Shown here piece after piece: positions 16,352 to 24,923 of a DNA stretch of 42,902 nucleotides. Numbering within the stretch: position 1 is the stretch's first letter; each line of letters begins with the position of its first letter. Under the pieces are notes generated by a model that was not told where the DNA came from, searched no databases, and worked only from the letters and a program-made list of their open reading frames with translations. The position numbers were made by a program, and so were the translations under genes. The stretch comes from Caccoplasma_A sp045587545 (lineage in GTDB: Bacteria; Bacteroidota; Bacteroidia; Bacteroidales; G3-4614): the NCBI GenBank assembly GCA_045587545.1, contig JAZNCN010000025.1, positions 1-42,902 on the forward strand, read 5' to 3'.

Positions 16352-16909
16352 CTATTTATTATCCTCTTTATGTTCTTCTGGGTCATATAACATTCCTGTA
16401 CATAAGCACATACGACGATTAGTACGTTGTAATATGTCGTAGTTTACACAAGTACTGCAACCTTTCCAGAATGCTTCATCATCGGTCAATTCAGAGAATG
16501 GCACAGGACGATAACCTAACTCTGAATTAATTTTCATAACTGCCAATCCGGTTGTTAATCCAAATAATTTTGCGTCAGGAAAACGCTCTCGCGAAACCTG
16601 AAACGATTTTGCTTTTATTCGTTTTGCCAATCCGTGTCCGCGATATTTATCAACCACAATTAAGCCCGAATTTGCAACAAATTTTTTATTACTCCAACTC
16701 TCAATGTAGCAAAATCCAGCAAACTCCTCTCCGTCCATCGCAATTATAACCTTTCCCTCCAACATCTTTTGCTTTACATAGTCGGGCGAACGGCGAGCTA
16801 TTCCGGTTCCTCTGATTTTGGCAGCTTTTTCTATTGTATCAAGTATTGTTTCAACAAGATGTACATGTTGCTCATCGGCAACCATTATTTGAATATTATC
16901 TTTTTCCAT
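16352..16909 (-). CDS. GNAT acetyltransferase of the arg operon (putative N-acylglutamate synthase)
   Basis: A 185-residue GNAT-fold protein. The acyl-CoA pyrophosphate loop is visible as VVDKYRGHGLAKRI (R90-G91-H92-G93-L94-A95). Its position between argR and argG, conserved in Bacteroidetes, suggests that it acylates glutamate at the start of arginine synthesis, replacing a classical ArgA; this is inference from context. The C-terminus is odd: C151-x2-C154 and C168-x-C170 form a possible four-cysteine metal site (GCSTC and MCLC), which is not part of the standard GNAT fold. Spacing is 12 bases from argR and 41 from argG. Confidence 0.75.
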   Translation of the reverse strand: MEKDNIQIMVADEQHVHLVETILDTIEKAAKIRGTGIARRSPDYVKQKMLEGKVIIAMDGEEFAGFCYIESWSNKKFVANSGLIVVDKYRGHGLAKRIKAKSFQVSRERFPDAKLFGLTTGLAVMKINSELGYRPVPFSELTDDEAFWKGCSTCVNYDILQRTNRRMCLCTGMLYDPEEHKEDNK

Positions 16910-16921
16910 CTTATTAAATGT

Positions 16922-17398
16922 TTAGTCTATAATAGGTATAATATCTTTTAATATATTTGTTAACTCCTTTTTGCGAACTCCACCTCGCAATATTACAAGG
17001 ATTGTATCATCTCCCGCAATTGTTCCCATTATTTGATGTGCCTCTTTAGCATCAATATCAAGAGCTATACCTCCTGCATAACCGGGACGTGTTTTGATAA
17101 CACAAAATTGACCCGAAAAATCTATTGATATAAACCAATTTGATGCGGGTACGGTAGTTGAAGGGTGAGGTCCGTTTAAAGTCTTCGCCACATTTTGTCC
17201 CGGAAGTATATAGGAATATCCTCCACAGCCATCTCCAACCTTTGCTATTCTCATTCGTTTTAAATCGCGTGACAAAGTAGCTTGAGTAAGGTCATAACCC
17301 TCTTCTATTAAAATATCAAGTAACTGCCCTTGCGACTCAATCTTAGTTGATGATATAATCTCTTTTATCTTTTGTATTCTCTCTACTTTGTTTTTCAT
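16922..17398 (-). CDS. argR: Arginine repressor ArgR
   Basis: A 158-residue transcription regulator. The N-terminal winged helix contains SQGQLLDILIEEGYDLTQAT (about 22-41) and LSRDLKRM, the ArgR recognition-helix region. The C-terminal hexamerisation and arginine-binding domain contains GTIAGDDTILVIL. It is the first gene of the arg operon and so most likely represses its own promoter when arginine is plentiful, by binding ARG boxes upstream. Candidate palindromes lie at 17521-17543 and 17587-17602. Length and domain plan are normal. Confidence 0.93.
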   Translation of the reverse strand: MKNKVERIQKIKEIISSTKIESQGQLLDILIEEGYDLTQATLSRDLKRMRIAKVGDGCGGYSYILPGQNVAKTLNGPHPSTTVPASNWFISIDFSGQFCVIKTRPGYAGGIALDIDAKEAHQIMGTIAGDDTILVILRGGVRKKELTNILKDIIPIID

Positions 17399-17498
17399 AC
17401 TTATGAATTGAACCTTTGCGTATATTTTTACAACTCTATTATGTTAAATTCAAATAATAGATATTCTCAATAAAGATTTTTTTAGATTTTATAGGCGG

Positions 17499-17543
17499 CA
17501 AAGGTAATCATATATTTGGATATGTATGCAATTTTTGCAGATA
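17499..17543 (-). promoter_or_regulatory. Arg operon promoter with candidate ArgR operator
   Basis: Minus-strand TACCTTTG at 17506-17499 fits the -7 element. A partial -33 (TTG at 17531-17529) falls inside an imperfect palindrome, TATGCAATTTTTGCAGATA (17525-17543), of ARG-box size. A second such word, TGTGCATTTTTATACA, is at 17587-17602. The leader to the ATG at 17398 is about 95 bases. Operator identity is an inference. Confidence 0.4.
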
Positions 17544-17640
17544 TTTTTTATAAAAATTAATTTTTTATCGCATAAAGCATTGTTTATGTGCATTTTTATA
17601 CAAAAAACAATGTATAGATTAGAGATATAGGAATAAATTA

Positions 17641-18396
17641 TTACAATAGTTTTTCAACGAAAGGTATTACTGATGTCGCAGTTCTATCGCACGAGGTGGG
17701 AACAATTGTGATATATCCTTGAGATAATAGTTCTTCGTCTGTATCTGCTCCTTTAGGAGATGTGTTTACAAAGTGTCCTGTCAACCAATAGAATACCCTG
17801 TTATGCGAGTCCTCTCTACGGTCATATTCCTCAGTCCAATACCCCATTGCCTGCTTGCATACTCTCACTCCTTTAATCTCAACGCCAACAGGAACATTTA
17901 CATTAAGACACACTGATGCGGGCAACCCATTTTTAATAACCGACTTGCATAACTTTTGTATAATATCACGACATGGAGTAAAATCGGCATCGGGCGAATG
18001 ATCGCACAATGAGAAACCTACAGATGGCACTCCTATTATTGCTCCCTCATATGCAGCTCCCATTGTACCTGAATACATAGTGCTCACACCACTATTTGAG
18101 CCATGGTTTATCCCCGACAATATAAGATCAGGACGACGATCTAACACCTCATTAATTGCCAACTTTATACAATCAACCGGAGTGCCGGTTGTTTTATAAT
18201 ATTTTATATTTTCCTCTTCCTTTACTTTAAACAAACGCAAAGGATTCGTTACTGTTATGGCACATGATTGTCCCGAACGAGGAGAATCTGGCGCAACTAC
18301 AACAATATCTCCAAGATGTGAGACTGCCTTTGCCAAGAAATGAATTCCTCTAGCCTCTATGCCGTCATCGTTTGTTATCAGTATTAAAGGTTTCAT
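17641..18396 (-). CDS. surE: 5'/3'-nucleotidase SurE
   Basis: A 251-residue metal-dependent nucleotidase acting on nucleoside monophosphates. The start block LILITNDDGIEARGIHFLA holds the metal-binding aspartates D10 and D11; DSPRSGQSCAIT and LSGINHGSNSGVSTMYSGT supply the conserved Ser and Asn ligands. Length is normal. It is the last gene of a long minus-strand operon with lpxB, the surE-lpxB linkage being usual in Bacteroidales. Between it and the preceding lipoprotein gene lies a GTTGTCGGC repeat unit. Confidence 0.94.
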   Translation of the reverse strand: MKPLILITNDDGIEARGIHFLAKAVSHLGDIVVVAPDSPRSGQSCAITVTNPLRLFKVKEEENIKYYKTTGTPVDCIKLAINEVLDRRPDLILSGINHGSNSGVSTMYSGTMGAAYEGAIIGVPSVGFSLCDHSPDADFTPCRDIIQKLCKSVIKNGLPASVCLNVNVPVGVEIKGVRVCKQAMGYWTEEYDRREDSHNRVFYWLTGHFVNTSPKGADTDEELLSQGYITIVPTSCDRTATSVIPFVEKLL

Positions 18397-18400
18397 ATTT

Positions 18401-18443
18401 TAGTTGTTGGTTGTCGGCAAGAGCCGCCCTACGGGTAGTTATT
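18401..18443 (+). repeat. GTTGTCGGC repeat unit between the lipoprotein gene and surE
   Basis: TAGTTGTTGGTTGTCGGC, hairpin CGGCAAGAGCCG (18415-18426), hairpin CCCTACGGG (18427-18435), then TAGTTATTTG. It has the same two-hairpin plan as 458-500, with different loops. It fills the 42-base intergenic space and includes the stop codon of the upstream gene (18439-18441). Confidence 0.6.
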
Positions 18444-19878
18444 TGTTTTTAGTCATTTCTAATTCAGTATCCACTATTTGGTATGCTCCAACATCAGGAG
18501 CTATCCCATAGGGACGCTCTATTCCGTACATATCTGTTCGTAACTCGGGAGTCAAATAAATTTCATCTCCTGCCTGATATGCCCCTGACTCTGTCGTAGA
18601 TATTCTATAATCGTAATAGTATATATCTCCTCCAACACAGTTATACATTGGTTTTGCCCCCCATATTGAGTTTATAAAATTAGCATCGTCGCTGCCCGAA
18701 ACTGTAAATAGCATATTTCTGAATAATATCGTACTATATACTGATATATCAGAAGGGGATATAACACTTGATGTTCCCGTTAAAATTGAATTATCAAATG
18801 ATGCACTTGGTATATACGGCAATGTTTCATCGTCAAAACCATTAAAAACAATCATTGGCGAACGTATTACATCAAATAGCGAAAAATAGTTTGCCATTGT
18901 ACTCTGGACAACTTTAATCACTCCTCCATTACATCTTATCAAAGCTCCTGAACCATTTGAAATTTCACTATTTGTTATTTGTACATTACTATGATTTATT
19001 GTCAATAAATCTCCTTTTGAGTTATGCAGTATTGAATTGTGTATTCGTATTTTTTCACGATTAACATCTGAAGAGTCAAGAACTAATCCGTTAACAGTCC
19101 CCCTCATTATGGTATGAGTAAATTTATTATCATAACTTTGCAACGATATATATAACCCGTCCCACTGACCCGGTAATCGGTCATAGGGCAGATATGAAAA
19201 CATATTATCGGTTCTATCGCCTCGTAATACAACTTGAGCATCAACTGTTCCTTCAGAAATTATTTGACCCCTTACCACTATTTTGGCTTTATCATGCATA
19301 AAAAGACGAGTTCCCGGCAAAAGTTTCAATTTTGCGCCCTCCTCAACAACGAGCGAATCGAAAATAATATATGGTTTTTGTGATGTATATTCAGTATCGG
19401 TTGCAACAATCTCCCCACGTAAACGTATTGCATCTTGTCCGTATGCCTGCAACTTAACATCTTGTTTCACTCCATTGGTTAAGAAAACTATTGAATCTTT
19501 AATAAGAAATGGTAAATTTTGACTGTTTTTTTGGGGTGTTAACTCAACAAATACAAATATACTGTCTTGTGCAGGCACCTCAATATTATAGAGATCGGGA
19601 CCTTTACTTCCATCAACATTAATAAAAAAACCTGAATTTTCTGCATCAGCCAATATTATTGATGTTACAAGTATATTCTTATCGCAATGATTATAGACCT
19701 TAAATATTTTTGTAGCAGTTCCCTGCTCGGTAAATACAGTATCAAATTTTAAGGTATCAACCGAAAATGACAAAATATCATTTGGCGATGATGTGAAATC
19801 ATCGTCAAAACAACTCGTTGTTACCCCCATCATAAAGAGTACCAATAAGCAATGAAGTATATATTTTGTCTGTTTCAT
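18439..19878 (-). CDS. Surface lipoprotein with right-handed beta-helix region
   Basis: A 479-residue lipoprotein. The signal ends GVTTSC (Cys23) and is followed directly by FDDDF, the acidic run that marks lipoproteins exported to the cell surface in Bacteroidetes. A beta-sandwich-like N-terminal part (about 30-150) is followed by a parallel beta-helix with short repeated strands such as IRIHNSILHNSKGDLLTINHS and ITNSEISNGSGALIRC. The C-terminus RPYGIAPDVGAYQ is typical of the choice-of-anchor-Q type family in Bacteroidetes. No catalytic motif was seen; beta-helix proteins often bind or cleave polysaccharide. It lies between lpxB and surE, a neighbourhood known for this family. Function unknown. 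Confidence 0.75.
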   Translation of the reverse strand: MKQTKYILHCLLVLFMMGVTTSCFDDDFTSSPNDILSFSVDTLKFDTVFTEQGTATKIFKVYNHCDKNILVTSIILADAENSGFFINVDGSKGPDLYNIEVPAQDSIFVFVELTPQKNSQNLPFLIKDSIVFLTNGVKQDVKLQAYGQDAIRLRGEIVATDTEYTSQKPYIIFDSLVVEEGAKLKLLPGTRLFMHDKAKIVVRGQIISEGTVDAQVVLRGDRTDNMFSYLPYDRLPGQWDGLYISLQSYDNKFTHTIMRGTVNGLVLDSSDVNREKIRIHNSILHNSKGDLLTINHSNVQITNSEISNGSGALIRCNGGVIKVVQSTMANYFSLFDVIRSPMIVFNGFDDETLPYIPSASFDNSILTGTSSVISPSDISVYSTILFRNMLFTVSGSDDANFINSIWGAKPMYNCVGGDIYYYDYRISTTESGAYQAGDEIYLTPELRTDMYGIERPYGIAPDVGAYQIVDTELEMTKNK

Positions 19879-19918
19879 CTACTATCTATAACGAATCTTT
19901 TTCTATAAAATTGTATTG

Positions 19919-21052
19919 CTATATATTATTACCCATTCGTTGGCATATCAACTTAGCTGCATGACGCGGAGCACCCTCATTTCCCAAACGCGCTCTCATT
20001 CGAGCATAGCCTTCAAGCATCTTATCTCTAACTTCCTTTGTCAAAATACGTTCTAACTCAAAACGTGTATTTCCCGGAGTAAAATAAATTACAAGCAACT
20101 CCTTAACAATAGGTTCATCAGCAATAAGATTTACCAACGACACATACTTTATTTTTAATATTTTCTCAAAAAGTTTATATGTGAACTTTCCTCCAAACAT
20201 ATGATAACATACAACTTGGGGAACTCCAATAAGTGCTGTCTCAAGAGTTGCAGTTCCTGATGTTACGAGAGCTGCTGTTGATTGTTGCATTAACCTGTAT
20301 GTTTTTTCATATACAACCTTTATCGGACTATCGCCTATTATATCGGCATATAACTTTGGAGATATTGAAGGAGCGCCTGCAACGACAAACTGATAATCTG
20401 ACATTCCTTCTACAGCCTTTATCATTCGAGGCAATGACCCTTTTATCTCTCCAACTCTACTTCCGGCAACAAGTGCAATTATAGGACGATTATCCAACCC
20501 GTTTGATGCGGTAAAATCATTGAAGCTTTCGTCAGCTTTAGGCCTTATACTCAGCTCATCTACAGTTGGGTTTCCTACATAATCAACCTTGTAATTATGT
20601 CCTTTAAAATAGTCCACTTCAAAAGGTAGAATAGAATACATATAATCAACATATTTACGAATTTCTTTTATTCGGTACTCCTTCCATGCCCATATTTTGG
20701 GAGCAATATAATAGTGGACAGGTATATGCAGTTTCTCTTTAACGAATTTCGCAATTTTCAGGTTAAAGCCGGGATAGTCTACCAATATAACAGCATCTGG
20801 CGAATATGATTCTATATCCTTTTTACAATCCCTCATATTCTTAAGAACTGTTCTTAAGTTCATTGCAACAGCAATAAATCCCATAAATGCCATTTGGCGA
20901 TAATGTTTAACCAAAGTACCTCCCTCGGCAGCCATAAGGTCGCCACCAAAAAAGCGGAAATCGGCATTACTGTCCAACTTTTTTATCTCCTTCATAAGAT
21001 GCGAAGCATGCAGATCACCCGAAGCCTCGCCTGCAACCAAATAATACTTCAT
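19919..21052 (-). CDS. lpxB: Lipid-A-disaccharide synthase
   Basis: A 377-residue GT19 enzyme that joins UDP-2,3-diacylglucosamine to lipid X to make the lipid A disaccharide at the inner membrane. MKYYLVAGEASGDLHASHLM carries the N-terminal GEASGD motif; YYIAPKIWAWKEYRIKEI, LPFEVDYFKGHN and the C-terminal TSGTATLETALIGVPQVVCY are family blocks. Length is normal. It follows the ABC ATPase gene by two bases and is probably co-transcribed with it and with the lipoprotein and surE genes. Confidence 0.95.
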   Translation of the reverse strand: MKYYLVAGEASGDLHASHLMKEIKKLDSNADFRFFGGDLMAAEGGTLVKHYRQMAFMGFIAVAMNLRTVLKNMRDCKKDIESYSPDAVILVDYPGFNLKIAKFVKEKLHIPVHYYIAPKIWAWKEYRIKEIRKYVDYMYSILPFEVDYFKGHNYKVDYVGNPTVDELSIRPKADESFNDFTASNGLDNRPIIALVAGSRVGEIKGSLPRMIKAVEGMSDYQFVVAGAPSISPKLYADIIGDSPIKVVYEKTYRLMQQSTAALVTSGTATLETALIGVPQVVCYHMFGGKFTYKLFEKILKIKYVSLVNLIADEPIVKELLVIYFTPGNTRFELERILTKEVRDKMLEGYARMRARLGNEGAPRHAAKLICQRMGNNI

Positions 21053-21054
21053 AA

Positions 21055-21849
21055 TTATAACATCTTTTTAGGCAGAAATCTACCCGTTTGTTTATTAAAT
21101 TCAATACCCCGCGAGACAAACAGATTATCTATCGCACCATTCTCTATTGCATCTTGGGTTGGCATAAATTCAACCTTATCTGAATTGCCAAACAACAATA
21201 ATTTATCGGCAACCGATAGAGATTGTTCTATGTCGTGAGTTGAAAGCAATATAGCTTTTCCTTGCTCATCAGCCAATCTTCGTAAGAGATATAATATTTC
21301 CACTCTGCTTGGAAGATCTAAAAATGCGGTCGGCTCGTCTAATACTACCAAAGGTGTCTGTTGTGCAAGTGCTTTTGCTATCATGACTTTTTGACGCTCT
21401 CCGTCAGAAAGTTGAGAAAGATATTTTTTTGATTTTTGTTCCATTCCAACAAGAGATAGCGCCATTGAAATTATCTCATTATCCTCTTTCGTGATTTTAC
21501 CAAAAAAACCTGTATAAGGGTGTCTGCCTAATGCAACAACCTCTGCGACAGTCAATCCTCCCGCCATTGTCTTATCTGTAAAAACTGCCGATATTTTTTG
21601 AGCCAACTCACGAGGTGATATGTTTTCAATGTTCTCCCCACATAATTTAACCTCTCCTGATAAGGGTTGCTGTACATTTGAAAGAGTTCGTAACAAAGTT
21701 GACTTACCGGCTCCATTACAACCTAATAATAAAGCAAACTCTCCCTCATATAAAGAGAATGAGAGATTATCTACAACTATGGTTGCAGATTTGCCTCTTC
21801 CATATCCTGCACTCAGCGAGAGAGTCTCTATTATAGGTTGCTGATTCAT
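21055..21849 (-). CDS. ABC importer ATPase, BtuD/FecE type
   Basis: A 264-residue nucleotide-binding subunit. Walker A GCNGAGKST (43-51), signature LSDGE (147-151), Walker B LVVLDEPTAFLD (from 167) and the H-loop STHD are all intact. The block VVALGRHPYTGFFG is typical of ATPases serving corrinoid and siderophore importers. Its start codon overlaps the permease stop by one base, giving tight coupling. With the two following entries it forms a BtuFCD-like inner-membrane importer. Cobalamin is the favoured substrate because a B12 capture operon is in the same window; an iron chelate remains possible. Confidence 0.88.
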   Translation of the reverse strand: MNQQPIIETLSLSAGYGRGKSATIVVDNLSFSLYEGEFALLLGCNGAGKSTLLRTLSNVQQPLSGEVKLCGENIENISPRELAQKISAVFTDKTMAGGLTVAEVVALGRHPYTGFFGKITKEDNEIISMALSLVGMEQKSKKYLSQLSDGERQKVMIAKALAQQTPLVVLDEPTAFLDLPSRVEILYLLRRLADEQGKAILLSTHDIEQSLSVADKLLLFGNSDKVEFMPTQDAIENGAIDNLFVSRGIEFNKQTGRFLPKKML

Positions 21850-22859
21850 CAGTTGAAGTACTCTATTTTAGAACGGTTTATTATTACATAAATTATTACA
21901 GGTGCCCCAAATATGGGAGTTATAGCATTAAGTGGCAATACCCCACTCTGCCATGGCATTGAACATATAAGTGTACACAGCAATGCCGTAGCGCTACCAA
22001 CGAGGAGCGTTACAGGCAAAAGTGTATGATGATTTGACGAACGCGATAGCAATCGTGCCACATGAGGTACTGCCAATCCTAAAAAAGATATAGGACCACA
22101 ATAAGATGTAACTATCGCTGTCAGCAATCCTGTACATAAAAGCAATAATACACGAGTAAGTTTTACATTCACTCCTAAATTTGTCGCATACCTATCTCCC
22201 AACAACAAAGCATTAAGAGGTTTTATAAGTAATAACGATAAGATTATACCGAGTAACGATATAACTGCGAATGTTGGTAAATCAGATATTGAGACACTTG
22301 AGAAATCGCCCATTCCCCAAAGGGTATATGAGAAAACATTTTTTTCAGATGCAAAAAAGTTTAGTAAGGTTATTGCCGAATTTGCCACATAACCAACCAT
22401 TATTCCTACTATGAGCAACATAACGCTACTTCTCACCATCATTGAAAAGAGTATAATAATACCAAGAGTTATGAGGGAGCCGACAAATGCTCCTCCAACC
22501 GTTGATATAGAACCTGATATCCCTCCAATTGCTCCTCCGCTTACGAGCATTACAACAGCAACGCCCAAAGATGCCCCCGATGTTATTCCTAAAATTGAAG
22601 GGCCAGCCAATGGATTTGAAAAAGCTGTTTGCAACAATAATCCCGCACCTGCCAATGCCGCACCTGCCAACGTTGCCGTAATTGCCTGGGGTAAACGAGA
22701 TTGCAAAATAATATGCTCCCACATTTTGTTATCAGTTCCGCGTCCAATGAGGATATTAAAACTCTCGTCAAAGGGCACACTCACTGAACCCCAAAAAAGA
22801 TTTGAGATAAATAATAGAATCGTTAATATCAACAATATTATTACAGACCTTTTATTCAT
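21849..22859 (-). CDS. ABC importer permease, BtuC/FecCD type
   Basis: A 336-residue integral membrane protein with about ten hydrophobic helices. Family blocks include LPQAITATLAGAALAGAGLL (substrate-pathway and coupling region), NPLAGPSILGITSGASLG and CGPISFLGLAVPHVARLL. It overlaps the binding-protein gene by eight bases and the ATPase gene by one base, so the three subunits are made together. The permease would move substrate handed over by the periplasmic lipoprotein into the cytoplasm. Sequence alone does not separate cobalamin from ferric-siderophore permeases. Confidence 0.9.
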   Translation of the reverse strand: MNKRSVIILLILTILLFISNLFWGSVSVPFDESFNILIGRGTDNKMWEHIILQSRLPQAITATLAGAALAGAGLLLQTAFSNPLAGPSILGITSGASLGVAVVMLVSGGAIGGISGSISTVGGAFVGSLITLGIIILFSMMVRSSVMLLIVGIMVGYVANSAITLLNFFASEKNVFSYTLWGMGDFSSVSISDLPTFAVISLLGIILSLLLIKPLNALLLGDRYATNLGVNVKLTRVLLLLCTGLLTAIVTSYCGPISFLGLAVPHVARLLSRSSNHHTLLPVTLLVGSATALLCTLICSMPWQSGVLPLNAITPIFGAPVIIYVIINRSKIEYFN

Positions 22860-23970
22860 TCTTCAACCTTTTATAATATTTCGTCGTATCAGTCAATGAG
22901 AATATCTCAGGGTGAGCAATTATCATAAAATCTCGTAATACCAAGTGAGGATATATAGGCATATCTTCATAAAATGAAACTTTCAATCCATTTACACCCC
23001 ACACATTACCTCCATTACAAGATTTAAAATTTGAATAAGGAGCATACTCTTGTAATAAAGATGATATGGTTTTATCCTTCTCATCGGCATATTTTATAAA
23101 CCACAAATCGGCATTTGCTCCTCGCATCAAAACCTCTTCAAATGATAGAGAGATCGAACCCTTCTCCGCATTATCACTCCACAAATAATTAATTCCTGCA
23201 TCGCGATAAAGCTGAGCCATATAACTTGCACCTCCGGGTTGATACCATACTCCACCTGTTTTAAGTTCACAGAATAGAGAAGGTTTGTTTTTTACATTAC
23301 GTCCTATCTCCGACAAACGCAAATACTCTGTTTCTGTTGCTGAAAATATTGAATCTGCCACATCTTCGCACTCAAAAAGCATTGCTATAAATTTAAGCCA
23401 TTCAGTACGTGCAAGCGGAGTATCTTCCATATAATCCGCCATCTCAATAATTGGTATTCCCAATTGTTCAACCTTACCATATGAACCGTCTTGATATGGC
23501 GATACAATTATCACTTCCGGAGATAAGGAAATTATTTTTTCCACATCAGGGAGGAAAGAACTTCCCATATCTGCTATCTCTCCATTTTTTATACGCTCTT
23601 TTAAGCTTTTATCTGCAATAAAATGCACATCACATACACCCACGATTGTTGAATCAACTCCTATCTCACGCATCATTCCGCAATGAAGCGACGCATAAAC
23701 AGCAGCCCTGCTTATAGGAGTACGGACAATAGTTCCGCTCGGAATATTTGCTGGAATATCATTCTCCTTAGGAACGAGTATATAACGTTGTAAAAGGGTT
23801 GCACTATCCCAAGGGTTAACAACCTCTATCACCTTGAAATCATCAAACTCCTTTACAGCAAAACACTTGGCATAGACATTTGAAACAGTTATAGTCTTTT
23901 TTTTATCTAAGCCAATGGTACATGCAACCGCAAAAAATAGGGGCAATATGTATATAATTACTCTACTCAT
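22852..23970 (-). CDS. ABC importer substrate-binding lipoprotein, BtuF-like
   Basis: A 372-residue lipoprotein: signal MSRVIIYILPLFFAVAC, lipid on Cys17, then TIGLDKKK without an acidic export signal, so it should face the periplasm. The TroA-like fold is shown by ISRAAVYASLHCGMMREIG, IVGVCDVHFIAD, ISLSPEVIIVSPYQDG and GIPIIEMADYMEDTPLARTEW. It is longer than E. coli BtuF, as usual in Bacteroidetes. Its start overlaps the radical SAM stop by one base and its end overlaps the permease gene by eight bases. Cobalamin specificity is an inference from the B12 operon elsewhere in the window. Confidence 0.83.
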   Translation of the reverse strand: MSRVIIYILPLFFAVACTIGLDKKKTITVSNVYAKCFAVKEFDDFKVIEVVNPWDSATLLQRYILVPKENDIPANIPSGTIVRTPISRAAVYASLHCGMMREIGVDSTIVGVCDVHFIADKSLKERIKNGEIADMGSSFLPDVEKIISLSPEVIIVSPYQDGSYGKVEQLGIPIIEMADYMEDTPLARTEWLKFIAMLFECEDVADSIFSATETEYLRLSEIGRNVKNKPSLFCELKTGGVWYQPGGASYMAQLYRDAGINYLWSDNAEKGSISLSFEEVLMRGANADLWFIKYADEKDKTISSLLQEYAPYSNFKSCNGGNVWGVNGLKVSFYEDMPIYPHLVLRDFMIIAHPEIFSLTDTTKYYKRLKNE

Positions 23971-24908
23971 TACATATTATATAATCTTCCTTGAAACACC
24001 TCGCGCTGGCGCATACTCTTTATCAGTTTTGCCGTAAATTCATAATTTTTCAAACCCCAACGCGGAGCAATTAGAAACTCGGGAGGGCATTGAGAGACAA
24101 AACGATCTAAAGCAATATCAGGGCGTAATCGTTCTATAAAATCGGAAACAAGCATTATATACTCATCTATATCAAAGAGCTTAACAATATCCTTATTCTC
24201 CCTATACTCCTTAGCTAATCGTGTTGCACGTATAATTTGAAGCTGATGTAATTTTAACGATTTAATCGGAAGTTTTGAGACCTCTATTGCAGAGTTCATC
24301 ATTGAATCTCTATCCTCACAAGGCAATCCCAAAATAAGATGCAAACCACAATCTAACCCATATTTATGAGTACGTTCAACCGTATCAACCGTATCTTGCC
24401 ATGTATGACAGCGATTTACTCGTTCAAGCACCCTATTATTTGTACTCTCTGCACCATACTCTATAAAGATAAATTTCTCTTTTGCAACGCTTTGCAGGTA
24501 TTTCAAAATTTCATCTGGCATACAATCTGGGCGTGTAGCAATTATAAGTCCCTCTATATCGGCAACAGACAAAGCCTCTTCATAACGAGCTATTGCAATA
24601 TCAATATCGGCATATGTATTGGTGTATGATTGAAAATATGCCAAATATTTCATTTCGGGATATTTGCGTGAGAAAAAATATTTTCCTTCACCTATCTGAT
24701 TGGTTATTGAACTGAATTGGTCGCAATATCCGGGAGTAAACGAAGCATTATTACAATAAATACAACCTCCAACACCTTTACTTCCATCACGATTTGGACA
24801 TGTAAATCCTGCATTCACCGAAATCTTCTGCACCTTAAAATCGGGGAACTTACACTTTAAATATTCGCTGAAATCGTAAAAAGGGTTTTCAGAAGTCATC
24901 TCCAACAT
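23970..24908 (-). CDS. Radical SAM protein, YhcC/TIGR01212 type
   Basis: A 312-residue radical SAM protein. The cluster-binding cysteines are C37, C49 and C52 in FTCPNRDGSKGVGGCIYC, the wide-spaced arrangement of the YhcC-like family rather than the common CxxxCxxC. IATRPDCMPDEIL and LGLPCEDRDSMMNSA are further family blocks. The substrate of the family is not established to my knowledge. It sits between aroC (15-base gap) and the importer genes (one-base overlap) and is probably co-transcribed; a role in corrinoid use is not implied by the sequence. Confidence 0.88.
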   Translation of the reverse strand: MLEMTSENPFYDFSEYLKCKFPDFKVQKISVNAGFTCPNRDGSKGVGGCIYCNNASFTPGYCDQFSSITNQIGEGKYFFSRKYPEMKYLAYFQSYTNTYADIDIAIARYEEALSVADIEGLIIATRPDCMPDEILKYLQSVAKEKFIFIEYGAESTNNRVLERVNRCHTWQDTVDTVERTHKYGLDCGLHLILGLPCEDRDSMMNSAIEVSKLPIKSLKLHQLQIIRATRLAKEYRENKDIVKLFDIDEYIMLVSDFIERLRPDIALDRFVSQCPPEFLIAPRWGLKNYEFTAKLIKSMRQREVFQGRLYNM

Positions 24909-24923
24909 GTTTTATCACCAATG

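Noticed and set aside
21055..23970. Firm assignment of the ABC importer to iron siderophores
   Set aside because: No siderophore receptor or iron-regulated site is visible in the window, while a full B12 capture operon is; substrate is therefore left as probably cobalamin, not certain.
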